Shown here piece by piece: positions 1 to 5,045 of a stretch of 5,173 bases of DNA; positions within the stretch are counted from its first letter, which is position 1; each line of letters starts with the position of its first letter. Under the pieces are notes generated by a model. That model was not told where the DNA came from and searched no databases. It saw only the letters and a list, made by a program, of their open reading frames with translations. A program made the position numbers and the translations under genes. This stretch comes from an uncultured Selenomonadales bacterium (GTDB lineage: Bacteria > Bacillota > Negativicutes > Selenomonadales > Selenomonadaceae): the NCBI GenBank assembly GCA_946403735.1, contig CAMJAZ010000160.1, positions 1 to 5,173 on the forward strand, read 5' to 3'.

Positions 1-1
1 C

Positions 2-1147
2 ACGTGGATAGGTCAACCGCTTGCAGATATGCTCGGTGAATTTTTTGAAGAAAATGTAGCGGTCGCGGCAAGTGAAGCAATGGCAGAAGCTGGCGTCGCT
101 GATTGGATGCAGTCGCTTGTATCGGACGGAATTATTGTTGGCGTCGGTAGCGTCTTAAGTTTTGTACCGTTAATCTTCACATTATTTTTCTGCTTAAGTT
201 TTCTTGACGGAACAGGTTATATGGCTCGCGTTGCCTTCATAATGGATCCGATTATGCGCCGCGCAGGTTTATCTGGTAAAGGAATTATGCCGTTGATAAT
301 GGGATTTGGTTGCGGCGTACCTGCAATTATGGGCGCACGTACTCTTGATTCACACAAAGACAGAATGATTTCAATTTTAATCACGCCGTTTTTAACTTGT
401 AATGCGAAAGTTCCAATTATCGCATTATTTGCGGCAATGTTCTTTCCAGGCAACGCGGCTAACATTGTTTTCTTAATGTACATTGTCGGCGTGGCAGTTG
501 CAATTTTAATGGCGAAAATTTTGGGTTCAACGACGTTTAAAGGTCAAGAATCAACTTTCCTGCTTGAATTGCCGCCGTACCGTATGCCTGACATGAAAAC
601 AGTTTTGCTTGAAACGTGGGATAAAGGCAAAGGCTATCTTGTAAAAGCTGGCACGATAATTTTTGCAATGTCCGTTGCAATTTGGTTCTTGAGTAGCTTT
701 AATTCAGACGGTATGACGGACGAAATGAGCGAAAGTTATTTAGCAGGTATCGGCTCGGCAACTTCCGTACTTTTCGCACCACAAGGATTTGACACATGGG
801 AAGCTGGCGCGGCTGTCGTGACTGGCGTATTGGCTAAAGAAGCTGTTGTATCGACACTCGGCATTTTGTACGGCGCAGATGATATTTCGACGGAGGCTGA
901 AGACGCTGAAGAAACTTCCGAAGTTATGTTAGCAACTGGAATGGGCGCGGCGTTCACACCATTAGCGGCGTTAGCGTTTATCGTCTTTACGCAACTTTAT
1001 TCGCCTTGCGTCACTGCATTGGGTACGATTAAAAAGGAAACTCAAAGTTGGAAGTGGATGGCGTTTGCATTTTTCTACACCTGCGCGGTAGCATGGGTAG
1101 CGGCGCTTGCAGTCTATCAAATTGGCAAACTTTTAGGCTTTGAATAG
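2..1147 (+). CDS. feoB: Ferrous iron transport protein B, C-terminal membrane part (5' end outside window)
   Basis: FeoB is the inner-membrane ferrous iron permease; its N-terminal G domain lies upstream of this window. The frame is open from base 2, and the residues before the first ATG (at 29) read WIGQPLAD, a usual FeoB stretch, so that ATG is internal and the gene is cut by the window edge. About 381 C-terminal residues are visible. Numbering from the ATG at 29, there is a Gate-type core with DGTGYMARVAF (60-70), GFGCGVPAIMGARTL (92-106) and PFLTCNAKVPI (120-130). These correspond to the two conserved Gate motifs with their cysteines. A second Gate-like region has GVLAKEAVVSTLG (266-278) and QLYSPCVTALGTIKKE (322-337). 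Hydrophobic membrane segments lie near 34-59, 146-164, 205-223, 305-325 and 343-366. The family identification is very secure. The gene ends just before the Cys-rich FeoB-associated gene, whose ribosome binding site overlaps this stop codon. Confidence 0.96.
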   Translation, partial: TWIGQPLADMLGEFFEENVAVAASEAMAEAGVADWMQSLVSDGIIVGVGSVLSFVPLIFTLFFCLSFLDGTGYMARVAFIMDPIMRRAGLSGKGIMPLIMGFGCGVPAIMGARTLDSHKDRMISILITPFLTCNAKVPIIALFAAMFFPGNAANIVFLMYIVGVAVAILMAKILGSTTFKGQESTFLLELPPYRMPDMKTVLLETWDKGKGYLVKAGTIIFAMSVAIWFLSSFNSDGMTDEMSESYLAGIGSATSVLFAPQGFDTWEAGAAVVTGVLAKEAVVSTLGILYGADDISTEAEDAEETSEVMLATGMGAAFTPLAALAFIVFTQLYSPCVTALGTIKKETQSWKWMAFAFFYTCAVAWVAALAVYQIGKLLGFE

Positions 1148-1159
1148 GAGTTGACAAAA

Positions 1160-1318
1160 ATGGTTGCAACAGTAATTTTAGGCATCTGCATAGCAGGTGG
1201 ATTTGCTTATGGCGTCAAGTGCATTTATAGAAATTTTACGACTGGCAAGGCGGCTTGTTGTAACGGCGGCGCTGATTGTCCACACTGCGCAAAGTGCAAA
1301 GCTATGGCTCAAAAGTAA
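1160..1318 (+). CDS. FeoB-associated Cys-rich membrane protein
   Basis: This 52-residue protein matches the small FeoB-associated Cys-rich family (Pfam FeoB_associated) in size, layout and position. Residues 2-19 form one hydrophobic membrane segment. A basic stretch follows (VKCIYRNFTTGK, 19-30), then a cysteine-rich tail with C33, C34, C40, C43 and C46, including CPHCAKC (40-46), a C-x2-C-x2-C pattern. C10 and C21 bring the total to seven cysteines. The start ATG has an AGGAG Shine-Dalgarno at 1146-1150 that overlaps the feoB stop, so the two genes are very likely cotranscribed and perhaps translationally coupled. The family is thought to assist Feo transport, perhaps by binding iron at the membrane, but its exact role is not settled. 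The metal-binding idea here rests only on the cysteine pattern. Confidence 0.88.
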   Translation: MVATVILGICIAGGFAYGVKCIYRNFTTGKAACCNGGADCPHCAKCKAMAQK

Positions 1319-1344
1319 TATTAGTTAGTTGATAATAAATGATT

Positions 1345-1372
1345 AAGCGTCGAATGTATCGGCGCTTTTTTT
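1345..1372 (+). terminator. Rho-independent terminator of the feo operon
   Basis: An 8-bp stem (AAGCGTCG at 1345-1352 with CGGCGCTT at 1360-1367, one G-U pair) encloses a 7-base loop and runs into seven Ts (1366-1372). It lies 26 bases after the stop of the Cys-rich gene and ahead of the sirtuin promoter, so it separates the feo operon from the sirtuin operon. Confidence 0.85.
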
Positions 1373-1382
1373 GACCCAAAAG

Positions 1383-1411
1383 TTGACGGCTAATGTACAA
1401 TAAAAATAAAT
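1383..1411 (+). promoter_or_regulatory. Putative sigma-70 promoter of the sirtuin/macrodomain operon
   Basis: TTGACG (1383-1388) is followed after 17 bases by ATAAAT (1406-1411), which would start transcription about 10 bases before the sirtuin ATG. The -35 box is good and the -10 box is weak. TACAAT at 1396-1401 is a better -10 by sequence but has no -35 at the right distance. The resulting leader would be very short, and only a weak GGA (1416-1418) could act as Shine-Dalgarno. A preceding terminator and the 109-base gap support a separate promoter here. No clear operator palindrome was seen. Confidence 0.5.
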
Positions 1412-1427
1412 CTTTGGACGTGATAAA

Positions 1428-2261
1428 ATGAATCTTGACGAACGAATTGCAAACGTTGCTGAAATTATTCACGACGCTAAAAATATTTTAATCGGCGCAG
1501 GTGCAGGACTTTCTACGGCGGCGGGTTACACTTATTCTGGCGAACGCTTTAAAAAATATTTCGCGGACTTCGAGCAACGCTATGGCTTTCACGATATGTA
1601 CAGCGGCGGCTTTTATCCCTACGAAACAGATGGCGAATTTTGGGCGTTTTGGTGTCGTAACATTATGTGTAACCGCTACGACCAACCGCAAAGTGAAGTT
1701 TATCAAAAACTTTTTAAAATTGTACGCGATAAAGATTATTTTGTCTTGACGACGAACGTTGACCACCTTTTCCAAAATAACGGTTTCGATAAAGCGCGGC
1801 TTTTCTACACGCAGGGCGATTACGGGCTTTTCCAATGTTCTACGCCTTGCCACAATAAAACTTATGACAATGAAGAAATTGTACGCAAAATGTTTGCCGC
1901 TGAAAAAAATTTTTCCGTACCCGACGAACTTTTCCCGCGCTGTCCGAAATGCGGCGAAATGATGACTACCAATTTGCGTATTGATGATACTTTCGTTGAG
2001 GATAGCGGCTGGAAAGTTGCGTCGTACAATTACAAAAAATTTATGCAGAAACATTTGCACGACGAAATTATTTTTTTAGAATTAGGCGTCGGAATGAATA
2101 CGCCTGGCATTATTAAATTTCCATTTTGGCGTTTCACGGCTGAAAATCCCAAGTCAAAGTATATTTGCGTCAATCAAGGCAAAATTTTCACGCCTGAAGA
2201 AATTTTACCGCAAAGTTACTTAATAGACGCTGACATTAAAAATTTTTTGATGAAAGTTTGA
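1428..2261 (+). CDS. Class M sirtuin (SirTM-type protein ADP-ribosyltransferase)
   Basis: This 277-residue Sir2-fold protein keeps the NAD-binding motif GAGAGLSTAAG (23-33), TTNVD (108-112, the canonical TQNID site) and two zinc-ribbon pairs, C137/C141 and C172/C175. ELGVGMNTPGIIKFPF (218-233) and CVNQG (247-251) complete the NAD pocket. The catalytic histidine of deacetylating sirtuins, normally in an HG pair, is Gln129 here (YTQGDYG). As I recall the literature, this replacement marks class M sirtuins, which transfer ADP-ribose to protein rather than deacetylate. In studied Staphylococcus and Streptococcus operons the target is a lipoylated GcvH-like protein. The partner macrodomain gene starts 10 bases downstream, which supports this class. 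The ATG at 1428 is the first start after the terminator and promoter and leaves the usual few residues before the Rossmann motif. Its Shine-Dalgarno is weak. The class call is strong; the substrate in this organism is unknown. Confidence 0.9.
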   Translation: MNLDERIANVAEIIHDAKNILIGAGAGLSTAAGYTYSGERFKKYFADFEQRYGFHDMYSGGFYPYETDGEFWAFWCRNIMCNRYDQPQSEVYQKLFKIVRDKDYFVLTTNVDHLFQNNGFDKARLFYTQGDYGLFQCSTPCHNKTYDNEEIVRKMFAAEKNFSVPDELFPRCPKCGEMMTTNLRIDDTFVEDSGWKVASYNYKKFMQKHLHDEIIFLELGVGMNTPGIIKFPFWRFTAENPKSKYICVNQGKIFTPEEILPQSYLIDADIKNFLMKV

Positions 2262-2271
2262 GGGCTTAACT

Positions 2272-3042
2272 ATGGATCGATTGTCGAAAATAAAAAAACT
2301 CAATGCGCACTTGCTTGCCGAAATGCCAGACTTACGCATTGAGAAAATCCCAGACGATTTAACGTCACAGAGAAAACTTTTACGGGCGCTTATGAATGTT
2401 AGACCGCCTATGCCGCTTGACGAAAAATTTTTGAAGTTGCAGGACGAAATTTTATCTGCTGAAATTTATGAACGCGGCGTCGTAAAGCTTGATGATATTC
2501 CTAACATTGAAAAAAATATTAAACTTTGGCGAGGCGATATTACGCGGCTTGAAGTTGACGCGATTGTTAATGCCGCCAATTCCGCCTTGCTTGGCTGTTT
2601 CATACCACTTCACGCTTGCATTGATAACGCCATTCATTCTGCCGCTGGACTGCAACTGCGAGACGCTTGCAACAAAATTTCAAATGGAAATGAACCAACT
2701 GGAAAAGCTAAAATTACGCCTGCTTTCAACTTGCCTAGTAAATTTGTGATTCATACCGTTGGACCAATAATCCCAATTAATCGCGCACCGAATCTTGACG
2801 AAGAAAATTTGCTGGCGTCCTGCTACGAATCTTGCTTGAATTTGGCGGCGAAATATAAATTACAGAGCCTTGCTTTTTGTTGCATTTCGACTGGCGAATT
2901 TCATTTTCCTAATCAAAGGGCGGCTGAAATTGCCATTGCCACCGTAAAAAAATTTTTGCGTACAAACAATTTAGTTGTCGTATTCAACGTCTTCAAAGAT
3001 TTGGACTTGAGAATCTACCAAAAATTACTGACCTTCATTTAG
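2272..3042 (+). CDS. Zinc-type macrodomain protein, predicted protein-ADP-ribose hydrolase
   Basis: This 256-residue protein has an N-terminal region of about 80 residues followed by a macrodomain. The macrodomain begins at IKLWRGDITRLEVDAIVNAAN (83-103) and holds the ADP-ribose loop NAANS (100-104). It continues with GCFIPLHACIDNAIH (108-122), PTGKAKIT (142-149), VIHTVGP (159-165) and the phosphate-loop region CISTGEFHFPNQRAAEIAI (204-222). The GCFIPxHxCIDNxIH signature is that of the zinc-containing macrodomains linked to class M sirtuins; C109, H114 and C116 are plausible metal ligands, from family knowledge. Characterised relatives remove the mono-ADP-ribose added by the neighbouring sirtuin, so this is the expected eraser. 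The start is supported by GAGGG at 2260-2264, overlapping the sirtuin stop, seven bases before the ATG; this implies cotranslation. The N-terminal region (residues 1-80) resembles the helical extension of this subfamily, but its role is not known to me. Confidence 0.92.
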   Translation: MDRLSKIKKLNAHLLAEMPDLRIEKIPDDLTSQRKLLRALMNVRPPMPLDEKFLKLQDEILSAEIYERGVVKLDDIPNIEKNIKLWRGDITRLEVDAIVNAANSALLGCFIPLHACIDNAIHSAAGLQLRDACNKISNGNEPTGKAKITPAFNLPSKFVIHTVGPIIPINRAPNLDEENLLASCYESCLNLAAKYKLQSLAFCCISTGEFHFPNQRAAEIAIATVKKFLRTNNLVVVFNVFKDLDLRIYQKLLTFI

Positions 3043-3059
3043 TTTGATGTACAGAAAAT

Positions 3060-3092
3060 AAAAAAGTGCAGGTTCACGACTTGCACTTTTTT
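3060..3092. terminator. Bidirectional rho-independent terminator between convergent operons
   Basis: An 11-bp perfect stem pairs AAAAAAGTGCA (3060-3070) with TGCACTTTTTT (3082-3092). It is extended inward by G-U (3071/3081) and G-C (3072/3080) pairs around a 7-base loop. The A run on one arm and T run on the other give a U tract on both strands. It lies 18 bases after the macrodomain stop and 22 bases beyond the rpiB stop on the other strand, so one hairpin can end both transcripts. Confidence 0.9.
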
Positions 3093-3113
3093 ATTGTTGA
3101 GATTTTTTAAAGT

Positions 3114-3551
3114 TTAACTTTCTAACTTAGAAATTTTATTTACGCGGCGCTCATGCCGTCCACCTTCAAATTCCGTCGCAATCCAAGCACGTACAATTTC
3201 TTCTGCTGGACCGTATCCAATAACTCTTCCGCCCATTGCCAAAACATTAGCGTCGTTGTGCTTACGTGACATCTTCGCGCTGTAAACGTCGTTGCAAAGT
3301 GCGCAACGTATGCCGTGAATTTTATTCGCCGCGATTGAAATTCCTATGCCCGTACCACAAAGTACAATTCCCCTGTCAGATTTACCACTTGTAACCGCCG
3401 CGCAGACCTTTTCAGCAATGTCAGGATAATCTACCGAATCAGTGCCAAAAGTTCCAACGTCATCAACTTCAACGTCTAAGTCAGCTAAAACTTTTTTAAC
3501 GGCGTCTTTAAGTTCAACCGCGCCATGATCACTGCCGATTGTAATTTTCAT
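3114..3551 (-). CDS. rpiB: Ribose-5-phosphate isomerase B (RpiB/LacAB family)
   Basis: This cytosolic sugar-phosphate isomerase interconverts ribose 5-phosphate and ribulose 5-phosphate in the non-oxidative pentose phosphate pathway. The 145 residues match the family's usual length. Visible active-site features are D8-H9 in IGSDHG, the catalytic-type C65 and T67 in CGTGIG (65-70), H98 in RKHNDANVLAMGGRV (96-110), and the basic tail GGRHERRVNKI (130-140). The ATG shares four bases (ATGA) with the stop of the upstream gene, and AAGGAG on the minus strand (complement of 3563-3568) lies about 11 bases before it. Both point to translational coupling. Next to a four-carbon acid sugar kinase, an RpiB homologue can act as a tetrose-phosphate isomerase in some sugar-acid operons. 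The sequence alone does not decide this, and ordinary RpiB is the safer reading. Confidence 0.95.
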   Translation of the reverse strand: MKITIGSDHGAVELKDAVKKVLADLDVEVDDVGTFGTDSVDYPDIAEKVCAAVTSGKSDRGIVLCGTGIGISIAANKIHGIRCALCNDVYSAKMSRKHNDANVLAMGGRVIGYGPAEEIVRAWIATEFEGGRHERRVNKISKLES

Positions 3552-4240
3552 TTTTCGCTTGACTCCTTCAAAATTTTTTTCAAAACTTCTATCGACCCAT
3601 TATCAAAAACAAATCGTACGCTTGTATGTGCTGGGATAATTTCTTCAATCGCATCAAGATTTATTGCGGAGAATTTTTTCATCGGTTCGGCGATAACGTA
3701 ATTGAACGCTTTAATTTCCTCTTCGTTGAAACGCAACCAATATTTAATATGCGCACTCATTGTATCATCTTGCATTGGCTTAGAATTTTTCCCAACTTTA
3801 TCCAAGCCTGTACCAATTTCTTCAAAGATTATGTAATTGTTTATGATATTGTAATTCGTTTTAGGAATGAAGGCAAGAAAATCTTTCACGGGAACTTTTT
3901 CAGCTTCGTTAATGTAGTTCATATAAATATTTCTGTAATGCGGAACGTGATAAAATTCTTTGTCGGGAATATCTTCAAAATCTTTGCAGGCGTCAGCAAA
4001 CCAATCATCAAAACTGCGGTCATTCGTACGGTACAAGTAAATCGGTTTATGCTTATCGTCGCGCGGCTCCAACATAATACTAAGCGCAATTTCTTTTTTA
4101 TCGTCGCGGTAAGTCAAATAGTAGCTGTCGTCCAAAATGAAAAACAAACTGCGCATTGACGTATTCAAATGCAAAAAATGTACGCCCTTACTGCGATATT
4201 CCTGAAGAAGTTTTTCAAAATCTGCCGCGTAATCTTTCAT
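3548..4240 (-). CDS. Hypothetical protein of unknown function, 230 residues
   Basis: I do not recognise the family. The protein is soluble in appearance: no signal peptide or membrane segment, many charged and aromatic residues, and stretches such as SLFFILDDSYYLTYRDDKK that suggest an alpha/beta fold. Other distinctive parts are EFYHVPHYRNIYMNYINEAE and the C-terminal LDAIEEIIPAHTSVRFVFDN. Cysteine is nearly absent. A GTG at 4249 would add MIL to the N-terminus and overlap the kinase stop. The ATG at 4240 is preferred because GGAAGGGTGA ends five bases before it, while the same site sits directly against the GTG. Its stop overlaps the rpiB ATG by four bases, and the kinase remnant ends just before it. 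Coexpression with sugar-phosphate genes is therefore likely, but no function should be inferred from that. Confidence 0.8.
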   Translation of the reverse strand: MKDYAADFEKLLQEYRSKGVHFLHLNTSMRSLFFILDDSYYLTYRDDKKEIALSIMLEPRDDKHKPIYLYRTNDRSFDDWFADACKDFEDIPDKEFYHVPHYRNIYMNYINEAEKVPVKDFLAFIPKTNYNIINNYIIFEEIGTGLDKVGKNSKPMQDDTMSAHIKYWLRFNEEEIKAFNYVIAEPMKKFSAINLDAIEEIIPAHTSVRFVFDNGSIEVLKKILKESSEK

Positions 4241-4245
4241 TAAAA

Positions 4246-4255
4246 TCACCCTTCC
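4246..4255 (-). promoter_or_regulatory. Ribosome binding site that decides the start of the 230-residue protein
   Basis: On the minus strand GGAAGGGTGA (complement of 4246-4255) resembles the AAGGAGGTGA consensus and ends five bases before the ATG at 4240. It overlaps the kinase stop codon. This favours the ATG over the upstream GTG at 4249, which lies inside the site. Confidence 0.65.
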
Positions 4256-4941
4256 AAATTCTTGACCATTTTGTAAAGTGTATCAGTTTCACCAACGTTG
4301 CCAGGAAAAATTATAAAGCTCATACCTGGAAATTTACTTTCCGCGCCAACTTTCCAAACTGGTACGCCAGAAAAAATTTGTCCCGCCGCCAACGCTTTCT
4401 TCACGCCAAGACCTTTTGTCCTGACATCTGCTGAAGTTATTCCGCCCTTCGCAATTAAAAATTTCGGACGCACTTGAATTTTACGGACAATGTTTGTAAG
4501 CGCATCAGAAATTTTAACGGACATCATCAAATTTTTTTCCTTCGATTCAGTTTCAAAAACTTTGCGGCTTGTATAAATCGTTACAGTTATTCCTGCTGAA
4601 ATTTCCCTGTCAATCTGCGCGGCAAGTTTTTCAATCGACGGAAAATTTAAAACGTCGAACTCAATAAATTTTATCGCAGGAATTTTTTTCAATTCGTCAA
4701 GCTGCAAATTTGTTTTATTGACGTGAGAACCGACGATTATTAAGCCGCCGTTTGTATTGTCAGCTGAAACAATTTCTTCCCGCGTCAAAAGTTTTTTATC
4801 GGTAACGTTGCCGATAATCTTCTGAAAAGCCGCCGCCGTCCTGAAGAGAAAATTTTTTCCTTTCGCCAAAGTTTTCAAAAGTGACGCCGTAAAAATTTTT
4901 ATATCGCCGTAGTCAACTGCATCAACGACAATTTTATCCAA
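4246..4941 (-). pseudogene. Four-carbon acid sugar kinase (DUF1537 family), N-terminally truncated by a transposon
   Basis: The family phosphorylates four-carbon sugar acids such as threonate, erythronate or 2-oxo-tetronate. Full-length members have about 420-470 residues: an N-terminal substrate domain with a DDxTG-type motif and a C-terminal nucleotide-binding domain (NBD_C). Only about 231 residues remain. They begin at DKIVVDAV, which is the end of the N-terminal domain, followed by RTAAAFQKIIG (34-44) and GGLIIVGSHVNKT (65-77). The nucleotide-binding part is KGGITSADV (165-173), GLGVKKALAAGQIFSGVPVW (177-196), and KFPGMSFIIFPGNVGE (203-218). The frame is open to 5007 but the only early start is a TTG at 4941 without a Shine-Dalgarno, and the upstream codons are insertion-element sequence. 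The substrate half is therefore missing and the product should be inactive as a kinase. The rest of the gene may lie beyond the far end of the element. Family assignment is strong; disruption is inferred from length and the adjoining element. Confidence 0.82.
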
Positions 4942-4996
4942 ACAAGGCGAGAATACCCCCGCTTCTATAAGCGGTGGGATGAATCGCCCGCTTGTT
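4941..4996 (+). repeat. Nested hairpin at the left end of the IS605-type element
   Basis: The inner hairpin pairs CCGCTT (4959-4964) with AAGCGG (4969-4974) around the loop CTAT; after one mismatch, 4956-4957 pair with 4976-4977. An outer stem pairs AACAAG (4941-4946) with CTTGTT (4991-4996), and GCGA (4947-4950) with TCGC (4984-4987), leaving a three-base bulge at 4988-4990. In this family, subterminal hairpins at the ends are recognised as single-stranded DNA by the TnpA transposase. That this is the recognised structure is inferred from position and shape. Confidence 0.6.
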
Positions 4997-5020
4997 TTTG
5001 TACTGAATCAATATTACAAT
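4992..5020 (+). promoter_or_regulatory. Promoter of tnpB
   Basis: TTGTTT (4992-4997) and TACAAT (5015-5020) are separated by exactly 17 bases, with the tnpB ATG 23 bases beyond the -10 box. The -35 box overlaps the outer arm of the end hairpin, so folding of the end or transposase binding could compete with transcription. This is a prediction from consensus match. Confidence 0.6.
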
Positions 5021-5045
5021 AGTGCTGAAAGGGGGGTGAATCAAT
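5004..5045 (+). repeat. Nine-base direct repeat flanking the tnpB -10 box and start
   Basis: TGAATCAAT occurs at 5004-5012, within the promoter spacer, and again at 5037-5045, running from the Shine-Dalgarno into the ATG. A shorter copy, TGAATC, is at 4980-4985 beside the hairpin. The placement would suit a regulator site, but the repeat may equally be chance in AT-rich sequence. Confidence 0.4.
5028..5039 (+). promoter_or_regulatory. Ribosome binding site of tnpB
   Basis: AAAGGGGGGTGA (5028-5039) matches the extended Shine-Dalgarno AAGGAGGTGA with one G for A and ends four bases before the ATG at 5044. Six consecutive Gs are unusual beside the other, A-rich, sites in this window. It fixes the tnpB start. 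Confidence 0.75.

Noticed and set aside
1328..1347. Possible Fur box (GATAAT followed by AATGATTA) after the feo genes
   Set aside because: Only the first six-base unit matches the Fur consensus well, and it lies between the last feo gene and its terminator rather than at a promoter.
1396..1401. TACAAT as the -10 box of the sirtuin operon
   Set aside because: The sequence 17 bases upstream is GACCCA, not a -35 box, and the TTGACG is only seven bases away. There is no extended -10 TGn in the right place.
1488..2060. Minus-strand open frame of 190 codons opposite the sirtuin gene
   Set aside because: It lies wholly inside the well-supported sirtuin gene, has no recognisable domain and no Shine-Dalgarno evidence. 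It is explained by codon bias of the opposite strand.
3626..4159. Plus-strand open frame of 177 codons opposite the 230-residue hypothetical gene
   Set aside because: The minus-strand frame is the real one by virtue of its ribosome binding site and its four-base overlap with rpiB. The plus-strand product is Phe/Ile-rich with no domain pattern and would conflict with that operon.
4956..4978. CRISPR repeat or intrinsic terminator at the hairpin before tnpB
   Set aside because: There is a single copy with no spacer array, and no T tract directly follows the stem. Its position before tnpB fits an insertion-element end better.
4950..5043. Promoter on the minus strand inside the element end that could drive the kinase remnant and rpiB
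   Set aside because: I looked for -35/-10 pairs with 16-18-base spacing on the reverse strand and found no convincing combination. A promoter further into the element remains possible.
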